The notes: a model not told the origin generated them from the letters alone. A stretch of 64,000 nucleotides of DNA from Firmicutes bacterium OM04-13BH (GCA_003481745.1 QULP01000004.1:310001-374000), one strand, 5' to 3'. Positions 17,279-26,976 are shown, counted from the first letter of the stretch. Numbers and translations: made by a program.

Positions 17279-18412
17279 TTATTCTTCCGTTGTACGAGCC
17301 CATCTTACAAAGTCCCGAAACAGATTCCTAATGTTCTTTAACATTCCGTCAAAAACTCCTGCTTTATAAAAATTAATCACAATCGCACCTATCGGCACTG
17401 CAAGTATCATTCCCAATACACTGCTGATTTTATATCCGGTATACATAAAAATCAATGTCACCAGCGGATTCATTCCTATCGAATCTCCCACCATCTTCGG
17501 CTCAATAATTCTGCGGACAAGCTGTGTCACCAGATATAAAATGACAAGTCCCACCGCAAAACTGGTATCACCGGAAAGTGCTTTAAAAATCGCCCATGGA
17601 ATCAATGCAGTTCCAGTTCCAAAAAACGGCAGCATATCTAAAAAGGAAACCAGAAAAGAAATCAAAATTGCAAATTTTACTCTTAAAATCAGCATTCCTA
17701 TAAACAAAATCAGCCATATGACTCCCATAATTTTAAACTGTGCCTTAAAATATCCACTAAACACCTTTTTGAAACTCTCAGCGAGCATCCGCCATTTATC
17801 CTGTATCATTTTCGGAGTGTGTTTTCGTCCAAATTCCAGAATTCGATTTCTGTCAGCAATGAAAAAATACGACGACAACAACGTAAAAATGGTAGAAATC
17901 AATGCATTTGGTAAATTTTTTGCAATATTTCCTGCATAATCTACGGTAAGTTCGCTTACCGTACTGATTATCGTACCAATTTCCTTTCCCAATTCTTCCT
18001 GCGTATTATCGATACTCACCTGCACATTATCCGGAAGTTCTTTGATGATGCTTCTTAAATTATGCTCTACTTCCTGAAATTCTTCGCTGAAGCCGCTATA
18101 CAAATTCGGAGCCTGCTCCAGAAATTTTCCGGTTTCTGTCATTACCTTTGCACCTATGAGATAACTTCCGCCAATGATTGCCCCCAAAACCATAATAATA
18201 ATCACCATGGAGGTATGTTTCCTTGATATCTTTAATTTTTTTTCCAAAAATTCCACCAGAGGACTTGCTATCATTGCAAGAATCCATCCAATAATAAACG
18301 GAAGAAAAAATTTAAACATTTTTATTCCTAAAATAATACAGAGAATTCCCGTAATCAGTCCTAAAATTGCTAAAAAAACTCCCTTTAAATGTTTTTTCAA
18401 TGTTTTTTTCAT
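17279..18412 (-). CDS. AI-2E family transporter (YtvI-like)
   Basis: Integral membrane protein of 377 residues with paired N-terminal helices (about 10-50 and 60-85), a long soluble/amphipathic segment (about 90-150), then five or so C-terminal helices. Typical family stretches are FFLPFIIGWILAMIASPLVEFLEKK, DMLPFFGTGTALIPWAI and GMNPLVTLIFMYTGYK. Members are variously described as autoinducer-2 exporters, Na+/H+ antiporters or the sporulation protein YtvI; nothing here decides among them. It follows the Nudix gene by 32 nt. Confidence 0.85.
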   Translation of the reverse strand: MKKTLKKHLKGVFLAILGLITGILCIILGIKMFKFFLPFIIGWILAMIASPLVEFLEKKLKISRKHTSMVIIIMVLGAIIGGSYLIGAKVMTETGKFLEQAPNLYSGFSEEFQEVEHNLRSIIKELPDNVQVSIDNTQEELGKEIGTIISTVSELTVDYAGNIAKNLPNALISTIFTLLSSYFFIADRNRILEFGRKHTPKMIQDKWRMLAESFKKVFSGYFKAQFKIMGVIWLILFIGMLILRVKFAILISFLVSFLDMLPFFGTGTALIPWAIFKALSGDTSFAVGLVILYLVTQLVRRIIEPKMVGDSIGMNPLVTLIFMYTGYKISSVLGMILAVPIGAIVINFYKAGVFDGMLKNIRNLFRDFVRWARTTEE

Positions 18413-18444
18413 AAATTAATTTTCCTTCATTTGATAAGATTTTT

Positions 18445-19056
18445 TTAAATTTCTTTTAAAAATTCAAATGGCTCTCCATCATGAAGAAAATGCATCAGCA
18501 TATAGGACGTCATGATGGCCACCTTTTCTTCTTTTAAAATCCGTTTTACTTCTTCTTTATCTGCAAGCACAATCTCCAGTTCTTCTGAATCTTCCAGTCC
18601 GGCTCTTGACACAGTTCCGGATGCATATCCATAAACCGTTGCACAGGATTCATCGGTCATTCCGATTGTCGTAAAATACGGTTTTTCATAAGCCGGATTT
18701 ACCGTTACCGGTTCTAATGTCAATCCGGTTTCTTCTTTCATCTCTCTGATTCCTGCTGTTTTAAAATCCTCTCCTGTCTCTACCAGTCCTGCCGGAAATT
18801 CATAGATATAATCATCAATTGCATAACGGTATTGTCTGACTAAAACAACTTTATTCTTATCCTCTTTACAGACTGCATAGATAATTACTCCATCCGGATG
18901 GTTTTCTCTTGTATTCAACTTTAAATGTCTCTCATCTTTTGCTCTTGATGCTACATAATAATGACCTGCTTTTCCTGTTTTACTTTCTACATCCAGATGA
19001 TACAAACGAACATATGGATTTTCTGTCATCGGAGTTACTTTTTTAATGGATGGCAT
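18445..19056 (-). CDS. Nudix hydrolase (ADP-ribose pyrophosphatase-like)
   Basis: A 203-residue Nudix protein. The Nudix box is complete: GLVETGEDFKTAGIREMKEE fits G-x5-E-x7-REUxEE-x-G. The preceding VVLVRQYRYAIDDYIYEFPAG is the hallmark of the ADP-ribose pyrophosphatase subgroup. Hydrolysis of ADP-ribose or a related nucleoside diphosphate sugar is likely. It may be cotranscribed with the AI-2E family gene downstream. Confidence 0.88.
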   Translation of the reverse strand: MPSIKKVTPMTENPYVRLYHLDVESKTGKAGHYYVASRAKDERHLKLNTRENHPDGVIIYAVCKEDKNKVVLVRQYRYAIDDYIYEFPAGLVETGEDFKTAGIREMKEETGLTLEPVTVNPAYEKPYFTTIGMTDESCATVYGYASGTVSRAGLEDSEELEIVLADKEEVKRILKEEKVAIMTSYMLMHFLHDGEPFEFLKEI

Positions 19057-19164
19057 ACTTTTTTACCCCTTTCTGATGCAATTGTGCAATTTCTGCTTTT
19101 GTAAATAGAAAGATTATAGCGCGTTTACACTTGTTTTTCAAGACATAGCCGACGATCTAAACAA

Positions 19165-19203
19165 CAAAAAAGATATCTTTCGTTTTTATCCGAAAGATAT
19201 CTC
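19165..19203 (-). terminator. Terminator of the SDR-dehydratase-kdgK operon
   Basis: AGATATCTTTCG / CGAAAGATATCT hairpin followed by TTTTTTG on the minus strand, just beyond the kdgK stop. Confidence 0.8.
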
Positions 19204-19245
19204 TTTTGTTCATCTATTTATTCTTTTTAATTTATAAGACAGAAA

Positions 19246-20343
19246 TTATCTCTGAACACGTGCTCCTGCACCGCCCATGATTGCTTCTACTTCTTTTTTG
19301 CTTGCCATTGTTGTATCTCCTGGTGTTGTCATGGCAAGTGCACCGTGAGCTGCTCCGTAGTTTACAGCCAGTTCTGCATTCTCTGTTGTCATAAGACCAT
19401 AGATCAGACCGGATGCAAAGGAGTCTCCGCCACCTACACGGTCCATAATTTCAAGACCTTTGTAGTCTTTGGATTTGTAGATTTCACCATCAGCCCAGCA
19501 AATTGCTGCCCAGTCATTTACAGTTGCAGTCTTAACAGTACGAAGAGTAGTTGCTACTGCTTTAAAGTTTGGATATGTTTTTGCAGCTTCGTTAATCATT
19601 TTCTTGTATCCGTCAAGGTTCAGTTCTTTTAAGTTTTCGTCGTTTCCTTCGATTTCGAAACCAAGGCAAGCTGTGAAGTCTTCTTCGTTACCAATCATAA
19701 CGTCTACATATTTAGCGATTTCTTTATTTACTTCCTGAGCCTTTGCCTGTCCACCGATTGCACTCCACATAGATGGACGGTAGTTTAAGTCGTAAGATAC
19801 GATTGTTCCGTATTTTTTAGCAGCTTTGATTGCAGCTAAAACAGTTTCACAGGATTGTTCAGATAAAGCAGCGTAGATACCGCCTGTGTGTAACCAACGT
19901 GCTCCGAGTTCCCCGAAGATGTAATCGAAATCAAAATCTTCCGGTGTTGCTTTAGAAATAGCTGTATTTGCACGGTCTGAGCATCCAACTGCTCCACGGA
20001 TACCAAATCCTCTTTCTGTGAAGTTTAATCCGTTTCTGCAGATTCTTCCGATTCCATCTGTTTTCATCCATTTAATTAAGGAAGTATCTACTCCACCCTG
20101 ATTGATGAAGTCTTCCATTAACATACCAACTTCGTTATCAGCGAATGCTGTGATGATACCTGTATTCATTTTAAAGCATTTGCTCAGTCCACGGGCAACA
20201 TTATATTCTCCGCCGCCTTCCCATGCACGGAAGCTTCTTGCTGTACGGATTCTTCCTTCGCCCGGATCAAGACGAAGCATTACTTCACCCAGAGATACTT
20301 CATCAAATTTACACTCACTTGCTGGTCTTAAATTTAAATTCAT
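19246..20343 (-). CDS. kdgK: 2-dehydro-3-deoxygluconokinase (PfkB family)
   Basis: Phosphorylates 2-keto-3-deoxygluconate to KDPG, 365 residues. PfkB features are SLGEVMLRLDPGEGRIRTAR and WEGGGEYNVARGLS near the N-terminus, and VGGGDSFASGLIYGL with the catalytic Asp near the C-terminus. The YDLNYRPSMW segment and the EVMLRLDP opening match KDG kinases of this family. It is last in a leftward operon after an SDR and an IlvD/Edd dehydratase, which supports KDG as substrate. No KDPG aldolase gene is seen in the window. Confidence 0.88.
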   Translation of the reverse strand: MNLNLRPASECKFDEVSLGEVMLRLDPGEGRIRTARSFRAWEGGGEYNVARGLSKCFKMNTGIITAFADNEVGMLMEDFINQGGVDTSLIKWMKTDGIGRICRNGLNFTERGFGIRGAVGCSDRANTAISKATPEDFDFDYIFGELGARWLHTGGIYAALSEQSCETVLAAIKAAKKYGTIVSYDLNYRPSMWSAIGGQAKAQEVNKEIAKYVDVMIGNEEDFTACLGFEIEGNDENLKELNLDGYKKMINEAAKTYPNFKAVATTLRTVKTATVNDWAAICWADGEIYKSKDYKGLEIMDRVGGGDSFASGLIYGLMTTENAELAVNYGAAHGALAMTTPGDTTMASKKEVEAIMGGAGARVQR

Positions 20344-20482
20344 GATTAATCCTCCAAATTTTTATGTATTGTCTTACAATTTTGCTCTTATCATTTCACT
20401 CTTACAATTTTGCTCTTGCAATTTCTTATTATAGCATGTGGTTTTTATTTTTGTTGTTTTTTCTTTCGTGCTTTCCAACTTT

Positions 20483-22231
20483 TTAAAATTCTAAGTAAGC
20501 ACCTTTCATCGGGCTTGCTGCATGTTCACTGAACAGACGAAGCACACCATTTTTGTATTTTACTTCTTTTGGTTTCCAGTTTTTCTTACGTTCTGCAAGC
20601 ACTTTATCGATTTCTTCCGGAGTTTTTTCTTCCCCTGCGATACCGATGATATTTAATTTACGTGCAAATACATCAATTTCAATTAAGTCACCTTCTTCTA
20701 CTAATGCAATCGGACCGCCTTCGGCTGCTTCCGGACTGCAGTGTCCGATTACAGGACCGGTAGATGCACCGGAAAAACGTCCGTCTGTAATCAGTGCAAT
20801 ACTTTTTCCAAGTTCTTTATCACTGCTGATCGCCTCTGAAGTATAGAACATTTCCGGCATACCGCTTCCTTTTGGTCCTTCATAGCGGATAAATACAGCG
20901 TCACCTTTGTTTACTTTATGTTTTAAAACCGCATCAAGACATTCTTCTTCGCTGTCAAATGGTTTTGCACGAAGTACGGCACGATACATTTCTTTCGGGC
21001 ATGCAGTGTGTTTGATAACTGCGCCTTCCGGTGCAAGATTTCCACGTAAGACTGCGATACTTCCGTCTGTTCCAATTGCTTTGTCATAAGGACGGATAAC
21101 ATCTTCTTTTGTCACATTGCAGCCATAACGTTTGTTAAATTCCTGCATCCATTTGTCGCATCTTTCGTAGAATCCGTTTTTCTTTAATTCTTCCAGATTT
21201 TCTCCAAGTGTTTTTCCTGTTACAGTCATAACATCAAGATGTAAGTGCTGTTTGATTTCTTCCATAATAGCCGGAACTCCGCCTGCATAGTAGAAACATT
21301 CTGCCGGCCAGCGTCCTGCCGGACGTACATCTAAGAGATATCTTGCATTTCTGTGCAGTCTGTCGAAGGTATCACCTGTAATTTCAATTCCGAGTTCGTG
21401 TGCGATTGCCGGAATATGAAGCAGACAATTTGTACTTCCTGAAATTGCTGCATGAACTAAGATTGCATTTTCAAAGCTGTCCATTGTCACGATGTCGCTT
21501 GGACGCATGTTGTCCATTTTTGCAAGTGCAACTGCCTGACGACCTGCCTGTCTTGCAAAATCAAGTAAGTCAGGACTGGTTGCCGGCATTAAAGCAGTAC
21601 CCGGAAGTGCAAGTCCAAGTGCTTCTGCCATAATCTGCATCGTAGATGCAGTACCGATGAAAGAACATGCTCCACAGCTTGGGCATGCATTGTGTTTTGC
21701 CCAGTTTAATTTATCTTCATCAATTTCTCCGCGCTGGAATTTTGCACTATACATACCTAACTGTTCCAGAGTCAGCATGTCCGGTCCTGCATTCATTGTT
21801 CCACCTGGCACTACGATAGCCGGAATATTTAAACGGCACAGCCCCATTAAGTTTGCCGGCATTCCTTTATCACAGCTTGCAAGAAATACGCCTGCATCAG
21901 ATACAGTTGCATTTCCGTGGATTTCAATCATATTTGTAATCATTTCACGACTTGCAAGAGAGAAGTTAATTCCGTCTGTTCCCTGACTTTCTCCATCACA
22001 GATATCGGTACAATAATATCTTGCTCCAAATCCGCCTGCTTCTGCAACACCCTTTCTTACTTCTTCTACTAAGACATTTAAATGTCCGCTTCCCGGATGG
22101 CTGTCTCCGTAAGTACTTTCGATTAAAATCTGAGGTTTGGATAAATCCTCCGGTTTCCATCCTGTACCAATACGCAGTGGGTCAAGCTCTGGTGCTAATG
22201 TACGCATTTCCTGGCTTTTTAAACAACTCAT
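20483..22231 (-). CDS. IlvD/Edd family sugar-acid dehydratase (copy 1)
   Basis: Iron-sulfur dehydratase, 582 residues. Likely ligand cysteines are Cys78 (TDICDGESQG), Cys120 (CDKGMPAN) and Cys186 (CPSCGACSFIGTASTMQ). Motifs further on include ISGSTNCLLHIPAIAHE, TGKTLGENLEE, VLRGNLAPEGAVIKHTACP, YEGPKGSGMPEM, and TDGRFSGASTGPVIGHCSPEAAEGG. True IlvD acts on branched-chain intermediates; here the neighbours (KDG kinase, SDR) point to an aldonate such as D-gluconate giving KDG. It lies between the SDR and kdgK genes with 90-140 nt gaps and a good RBS (AAGGAGG). Confidence 0.88.
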   Translation of the reverse strand: MSCLKSQEMRTLAPELDPLRIGTGWKPEDLSKPQILIESTYGDSHPGSGHLNVLVEEVRKGVAEAGGFGARYYCTDICDGESQGTDGINFSLASREMITNMIEIHGNATVSDAGVFLASCDKGMPANLMGLCRLNIPAIVVPGGTMNAGPDMLTLEQLGMYSAKFQRGEIDEDKLNWAKHNACPSCGACSFIGTASTMQIMAEALGLALPGTALMPATSPDLLDFARQAGRQAVALAKMDNMRPSDIVTMDSFENAILVHAAISGSTNCLLHIPAIAHELGIEITGDTFDRLHRNARYLLDVRPAGRWPAECFYYAGGVPAIMEEIKQHLHLDVMTVTGKTLGENLEELKKNGFYERCDKWMQEFNKRYGCNVTKEDVIRPYDKAIGTDGSIAVLRGNLAPEGAVIKHTACPKEMYRAVLRAKPFDSEEECLDAVLKHKVNKGDAVFIRYEGPKGSGMPEMFYTSEAISSDKELGKSIALITDGRFSGASTGPVIGHCSPEAAEGGPIALVEEGDLIEIDVFARKLNIIGIAGEEKTPEEIDKVLAERKKNWKPKEVKYKNGVLRLFSEHAASPMKGAYLEF

Positions 22232-22324
22232 GTTTTTTGTTCCTCCTTAAATTTTAAATTCTTAGTTTCTACTTATTTTATTTTTTATTTTTACTTTATG
22301 GACTTTTCTATTACTATTTATTAA

Positions 22325-23092
22325 CTATTTAACTAAATATCCTCCGTCAACCGGAATGACTGCTCCACACAGATAATCACTTGCATGGGAAGCTAAGAAA
22401 ATGGCTGTTCCCTGCATATCCTCTCCGGTTCCCCAGCGTCCTGCCGGAATTCTTTCGCTGATAGTTTTAAAACGTGGATTTTTCGGGTCAAGAAGTGCTT
22501 CATTCATTTCTGTTGCCATATATCCCGGTGCAATTGCATTGACATTAATTCCTCTTCCTGCCCAGTCATTCGATAACTCTTTGGTAAGCTGTGCTACTCC
22601 GCCTTTTGCAGCTGCATAGGCCGGAATGGTCTGTCCTCCAAAGAAAGAGTTCATGGAAGCGACATTAATAATCTTTCCATAGCCTTTCTTCAGCATAATT
22701 TTTCCTGCTTCCTGACACAGTACAAAAATAGAACTTAAGTTGACGCTGATTACATCATCCCATTCATTTAATGGAAACTCTTCTGCGCTATGACGTCTCT
22801 GAATTCCATGTGAAGTAACAAGTACATCTAAGTCTCCACCAAGTTTTTCGACGCATTCATTGAAAATGCGGTAAACTTCTTCTCGTTTGGAAAGGTCACC
22901 CTTTATGCCTACACAGTCATAACCCTTGTTACATTCTTCTTCCGCTACAGCAAACACCTTGTCTGATGTTCCAACAATTGCCACTTTGCATCCGGCTTGC
23001 AAAAAGCCCTCTGCCATTCCAAGACCCAGTCCTCTTGTTCCACCTGTTACAATAACTTTCTTTCCAGAAACATCAAATAAATTCTGTCCCAT
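22325..23092 (-). CDS. SDR oxidoreductase, gluconate 5-dehydrogenase / KduD-like
   Basis: Short-chain dehydrogenase of 255 residues. The nucleotide-binding motif is TGGTRGLGLGMA (16-27), the catalytic tetrad is visible as NVASMNS and YAAAKGGVAQLTKEL (Tyr-x3-Lys), and the C-terminal IPVDGGYLVK is typical. The closest functional types are gluconate 5-dehydrogenase (5-ketogluconate to gluconate) and KduD. First gene of the operon with dehydratase 1 and kdgK. With the alcohol dehydrogenase at 29731 it would complete an L-idonate to D-gluconate route; that assignment is inference. Confidence 0.85.
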   Translation of the reverse strand: MGQNLFDVSGKKVIVTGGTRGLGLGMAEGFLQAGCKVAIVGTSDKVFAVAEEECNKGYDCVGIKGDLSKREEVYRIFNECVEKLGGDLDVLVTSHGIQRRHSAEEFPLNEWDDVISVNLSSIFVLCQEAGKIMLKKGYGKIINVASMNSFFGGQTIPAYAAAKGGVAQLTKELSNDWAGRGINVNAIAPGYMATEMNEALLDPKNPRFKTISERIPAGRWGTGEDMQGTAIFLASHASDYLCGAVIPVDGGYLVK

Positions 23093-23129
23093 TGGTTTTT
23101 TCCACCTTTCTCCTGGTTTTTAAGTCGTC

Positions 23130-23177
23130 ATACGTCGTATCTGTTTTTATGGTATCACACTCCAATTTCACGGTCAA
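23130..23177 (-). promoter_or_regulatory. Promoter and candidate operator of the SDR operon
   Basis: TTGACC (23172-23177), 17 bp, TACCAT (23149-23154). A palindrome ATACGTCGTAT (23130-23140) lies just after the predicted start, within the longer minus-strand string GATACGACGTATGACGAC. The same GATACGACGT core sits at the matching place in the GntP promoter (28469-28479), so both are probably bound by one regulator, perhaps the GntR protein at 23299. Confidence 0.6.
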
Positions 23178-23216
23178 GTTCTTCTTTTGATTTCGTTTTA
23201 TTTCAGCAGATTTTAT

Positions 23217-23261
23217 AAAAAGGCAGAAGGAAATTTGTAAGTATTTCCTCCTGCCTTTTTT
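23217..23261. terminator. Bidirectional terminator after the FadR-type regulator
   Basis: AAAAAGGCAG.AGGAAAT / ATTTCCT.CTGCCTTTTTT hairpin at the 3' end of the dehydratase 2-aldolase-regulator operon. Confidence 0.85.
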
Positions 23262-23298
23262 ATATCTTCTTAGAATTTATGTCTTCTCAGAATCTTTC

Positions 23299-24036
23299 TT
23301 ATTCCATCTTTTTCATTAATAATTTAATTTGAATCCTGTTATTTTCCAAATGACGCTTCATTGCTTCACTTGCTCCCTCTGGGTCATGCCTTTTAATTGC
23401 TTCCAGCACTTCACGGTGAGTCACAATTGTTTTATTTGCAATCGAATAATCTGTCACATCAATAAACAGAGAAATTCCACTTTGGATTACAGGCATTAGA
23501 TTGGTTGTCACCTGATTTCCGGTCGCCCTTGCAATCTCCGCATGAAATAAGATATCTTTTTCCAGATAAGGCTTTCCCTGATTGAAAAGTTCCTCTACTT
23601 CTTTTGCATACTCTTCAATCTTCTCTACCTGTTCTCTTGTTGCACGCAGTGCTGCCAGAGCCGCAATCTCCGGTTCAATCATCATACGCACTTCACAAAT
23701 ATCCAGGGCAAGACTCTTCTTATCCTCCATAAATGCAAATCCAAGAGGGTCATCCATCAGCCCCGGTGTCTCACTTACGAAGGTTCCACGACCTCTTTTT
23801 ATTTCCACAACATTTCTTGATACCAGTATTTTTACTGCCTCACGAATGGTTCCACGTCCGACATTCAACTGCTCTGCCATTTCAAATTCATTTGGAAGTT
23901 TTTCTCCGGCTTTTAATTTCCGGTCTGAAATCAGTTGGACAATCTGTTCTGAAACTTTTTCCGGCAGAAGTTTATTGTTTGAATCGATTGATTTCAGCTT
24001 TCTGCCCTCAGCTTTTTTTCCCATACTCCACCTCAA
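23299..24036 (-). CDS. GntR/FadR family transcriptional regulator
   Basis: DNA-binding regulator, up to 245 residues. The winged helix is at about 22-88 (SEQIVQLISDRKLKAGEKLPNEFEMAEQLNVGRGTIREAVK) and is followed by an all-helical FCD ligand-binding domain with ALDICEVRMMIEPEIAALAALRAT and the metal-site histidines in FHAEIA and THREVLEAI. A start at the second Met (MGKKAEGRK, four codons in) is possible. It is last in an operon with a dehydratase and an aldolase, so it probably senses a sugar acid or its keto-deoxy product. The likely target is the GATACGACGT sites. Confidence 0.88.
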   Translation of the reverse strand: MRWSMGKKAEGRKLKSIDSNNKLLPEKVSEQIVQLISDRKLKAGEKLPNEFEMAEQLNVGRGTIREAVKILVSRNVVEIKRGRGTFVSETPGLMDDPLGFAFMEDKKSLALDICEVRMMIEPEIAALAALRATREQVEKIEEYAKEVEELFNQGKPYLEKDILFHAEIARATGNQVTTNLMPVIQSGISLFIDVTDYSIANKTIVTHREVLEAIKRHDPEGASEAMKRHLENNRIQIKLLMKKME

Positions 24037-24140
24037 TCTTTCCTTTTTCTTATTTTTCGGATGTTCCTGATGCAGAGCCGCTCATTGATGTTTGATTTTT
24101 TTCTGCTTTCTAATTTAATATCCGAACTTCTTCTCAGATA

Positions 24141-25043
24141 TTATAGTATACCAGTAATTTCCTGTAATTTCAATAAATTTGCAATTTTCGCTTTCTGTTC
24201 TTCTGTTGCACAAAGCAGAGGCTGGGCGCAGACCGGATTAAACTCTACTCCGGTCTGTACCATTGCTTCTTTGATAATCGGAATAAACTGTTCTCCGATT
24301 GAATAAATTTCCATCAAAGAATCAATCTTCTGCTGACACTCTGCCATCTTTACAAGATTATCTTCTCTTGCTGCATTTGCAAATGCGGAAGCAATCTGCG
24401 GTACAAAATTTGAAATTCCGGCTACACAGCCATTTCCGCCACTTAATACATTATGTGCGAAAAATTCATCAAATCCGGAATATACCTGGAAATCCGGGAA
24501 TTCTTTTTTCACAACCTGAATAATCTCTCTTGTGTGACCCATTGTTCCAACAGTATCTTTAATTCCCACGATATTTTTATGTTTTCTTACTAATTCAAGA
24601 ATTAACTGCGGGCTTAAATCATAACCGGTACGGTCCGGGAAGTTGTATAATAAGACCGGACCATTTACATTGTCTGCCACCTGGTCATAAAAGTTAATAA
24701 CAGAATCATGTGGAAGATTAAAGTAATATGGTGAAATTACCATAACTGCATCTGCACCTTTTTCGATTGCATAGTTTGACAATTCAATACAATCTTTTAA
24801 AATCATGCAGTTTGTTCCCACATATAAAGTCACACGTTTGTTGATGTAAGAAACTGCGGTGTCAATCAGTTTTTTCTTTTCTTCCATAGAAATGGCGAAG
24901 AACTCACCGATACTTCCAAGGATGAGGATTCCATCCATACCACCCTGAATTAAATGTTCATAAATTCTTTTGTTTGCTTCTAAATCTACATGTCCCTCAG
25001 CGTCAAAAGCTGTTACAACAGGGGTAATCCATTTTGCGTTCAT
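24141..25043 (-). CDS. DapA-family aldolase, probable 2-keto-3-deoxy-aldonate aldolase
   Basis: Class I aldolase of the dihydrodipicolinate synthase superfamily, 300 residues. The substrate motif is GSIGEFFAIS near 43-52, the catalytic Tyr lies in LLYNFPDRTGY and the Schiff-base Lys in NIVGIKDTVG. DHDPS itself normally has GTTGES. The GSIGE variant together with the flanking dehydratase (19 nt gap) indicates cleavage of a 2-keto-3-deoxy sugar acid to pyruvate and an aldehyde, like KdgA, YagE or YjhH. If correct, KDG has two fates in this cluster: phosphorylation by KdgK or direct cleavage. Confidence 0.87.
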   Translation of the reverse strand: MNAKWITPVVTAFDAEGHVDLEANKRIYEHLIQGGMDGILILGSIGEFFAISMEEKKKLIDTAVSYINKRVTLYVGTNCMILKDCIELSNYAIEKGADAVMVISPYYFNLPHDSVINFYDQVADNVNGPVLLYNFPDRTGYDLSPQLILELVRKHKNIVGIKDTVGTMGHTREIIQVVKKEFPDFQVYSGFDEFFAHNVLSGGNGCVAGISNFVPQIASAFANAAREDNLVKMAECQQKIDSLMEIYSIGEQFIPIIKEAMVQTGVEFNPVCAQPLLCATEEQKAKIANLLKLQEITGIL

Positions 25044-25061
25044 ATCTCTTCTCCTTTAATT

Positions 25062-26777
25062 CTAGTATCCTGCACCTTCCATTGCGGAACGAGCTGATTC
25101 TGTATATCTCTTAAACAAACCTTTTCTTGGCGGTCTTGGAACGATTCCATTTTTACTGCGCTCTTTTAAGACTGCGTCTACTTCTTCTTTGGAAAGTTCT
25201 TTTCCATTAATTCCAACCACATCCAAAGTACGTTCCGGAATATTATAAGAAATAATATCTCCGGTTTCAATAAATGCCAACGGTCCGCCACTTGCAGCTT
25301 CCGGTGATACATGTCCGATTGCCGCACCTCTTGTTGCACCGGAGAATCTTCCATCTGTTACAAGAGAAACTTTTCCATTTAATTTGGTATCGCACACAAT
25401 TGCCTCTGTAGTCATCAGCATTTCCGGCATACCACTCCCTCTTGGTCCTTCATAACGGACAACAATTACATCTCCCGGTTCAATTTTTCCATCAACAACT
25501 GCCTGATAAGCATCTTCTTCACGATTATACACTTTTGCGGTTCCTTTGTGAATCCGCATATCTTTTTCACAGGCAGAGTATTTTACAACGGAACCTTCCG
25601 GTGCTAAATTCCCACGCAGAATTGCAATCGAACCTTTTTCTGTTGCCTTTTCGACCGGGAAAATGACTTCATCTCTGGTTAATCCATAGTTGCTTAAATA
25701 ACCAAGATTTCTCTCAAAGAAATTATCTTTTTCTAAATCTTCGAGATTTTCACCCAGTGTTTTTCCGGTTACGGTCATTACATCCAGATGTAACATGTCT
25801 TTTAAGTATTTCTGTACCATCGGAATTCCACCTGCAAACCAGAAAGATTCCGTCATCTGAGTTCCGCTTGGGAAGATATTTCCGATATGCGGCACTTTAT
25901 GATTGATTTCATCAAAGAGCTCTGGTGTCAGTTCAATTCCAAGTTCTCTTGCGATTGCCGGCAGATGTAAAGTTGCATTGGTAGAACCACCGATTGCACT
26001 ATGTACGATGATTGCATTTTCAAATGCTTCTTTGGTTAAAATCTTAGACGGTGTAATTCCTTTTTCTACCAGTTCCATAATTTTACGTCCTGCCAGACGG
26101 GCATAAGAAAGAATGTCTCGCATGGTAGCCGGAATGACTGCGGTTCCCGGAAGCGCCATTCCAAGTGCCTCTGCCACACATTGCATGGTGCTTGCTGTTC
26201 CAAGAAAAGCACAGGCACCGCAGGATGGACATCCTGTCATTTTATAATCACGGACTTCCTGCTCTGTGATTGCCTCTTTTCGTTTCTGACGAAGAGAAAT
26301 ATCTCCAGCAACAAGAGAAGTTGTCATATTTGGACCTGGACGCATACTGCCTCCTGGAATAAAAATAGTCGGAATATCCAGACGGGCAGCCGCTTTTAAA
26401 TGTGCCGGTATGGATTTATCACAGGAAGAAGATAAAATCATTCCATCCCATGGATACACACTTCCGTGTACTTCTACCATGTCACAGATTGCCTCTCTGG
26501 ATGCCAGAATATAGTTCATGCCATCATGTCCTTGTGCACATCCATCACAGATATCTGTTGTATGATACTGTGCCGGATATCCACCTTTTTCAAACACGCC
26601 ATATTTTGCCTGTTCCATAAGACCCGCCAGATGAGTACTTCCTGGATGGCTGTCTCCAAACACATCTTCGAGCATAATCTGTGGTTTCTTAATGTCTTCT
26701 TCATCCCAGCCTGAACCCATCTGCAGGGCATCAAACTGTGCCCATAACAGACGCTGTGGTGCACTTTTTTGTTGCAT
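25062..26777 (-). CDS. IlvD/Edd family sugar-acid dehydratase (copy 2)
   Basis: Second Fe-S dehydratase, 571 residues, clearly paralogous to the protein at 20483. Conserved pieces are TDICDGCAQGHDGMNY, CDKSIPAHLKA, CPSCGACAFLGTASTMQ, IGGSTNATLHLPAIARE, TGKTLGENLEDLE, and TDGRFSGATRGAAIGHVSPEAA. Differences around the substrate pocket (for example SMRPGPN against TMNAGPD) suggest a different sugar acid. It starts the operon with the DapA-type aldolase and the GntR regulator; AGGAGG precedes the ATG. Branched-chain IlvD is possible in principle but no other ilv gene is near. Confidence 0.87.
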   Translation of the reverse strand: MQQKSAPQRLLWAQFDALQMGSGWDEEDIKKPQIMLEDVFGDSHPGSTHLAGLMEQAKYGVFEKGGYPAQYHTTDICDGCAQGHDGMNYILASREAICDMVEVHGSVYPWDGMILSSSCDKSIPAHLKAAARLDIPTIFIPGGSMRPGPNMTTSLVAGDISLRQKRKEAITEQEVRDYKMTGCPSCGACAFLGTASTMQCVAEALGMALPGTAVIPATMRDILSYARLAGRKIMELVEKGITPSKILTKEAFENAIIVHSAIGGSTNATLHLPAIARELGIELTPELFDEINHKVPHIGNIFPSGTQMTESFWFAGGIPMVQKYLKDMLHLDVMTVTGKTLGENLEDLEKDNFFERNLGYLSNYGLTRDEVIFPVEKATEKGSIAILRGNLAPEGSVVKYSACEKDMRIHKGTAKVYNREEDAYQAVVDGKIEPGDVIVVRYEGPRGSGMPEMLMTTEAIVCDTKLNGKVSLVTDGRFSGATRGAAIGHVSPEAASGGPLAFIETGDIISYNIPERTLDVVGINGKELSKEEVDAVLKERSKNGIVPRPPRKGLFKRYTESARSAMEGAGY

Positions 26778-26937
26778 TTTTTTATCCTCCTGAATTTTTT
26801 TCTTTTTATCTTATCATACAAAATTTTAAAGTTGAAATCCACTTTAATTGAAACCAATTTTCCGCAATATGTGAACGGTTAAGTTTTTTATTTCTTATGG
26901 CTTTCTTATAACAAAATTCATACAAAATGTAAACTAA

Positions 26938-26976
26938 AACAAAAAGGGCAAAGAACCCTTTTCGATTCTTTGCCCA
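26938..26976 (-). terminator. Terminator of the GntP permease gene
   Basis: GGGCAAAGAA / TTCTTTGCCC hairpin followed by TTTTTGTTTT on the minus strand. Confidence 0.85.

Noticed and set aside
23582..24070. A 162-codon plus-strand frame opposite the FadR-type regulator
   Set aside because: Antisense shadow; the minus-strand protein has clear GntR and FCD motifs.
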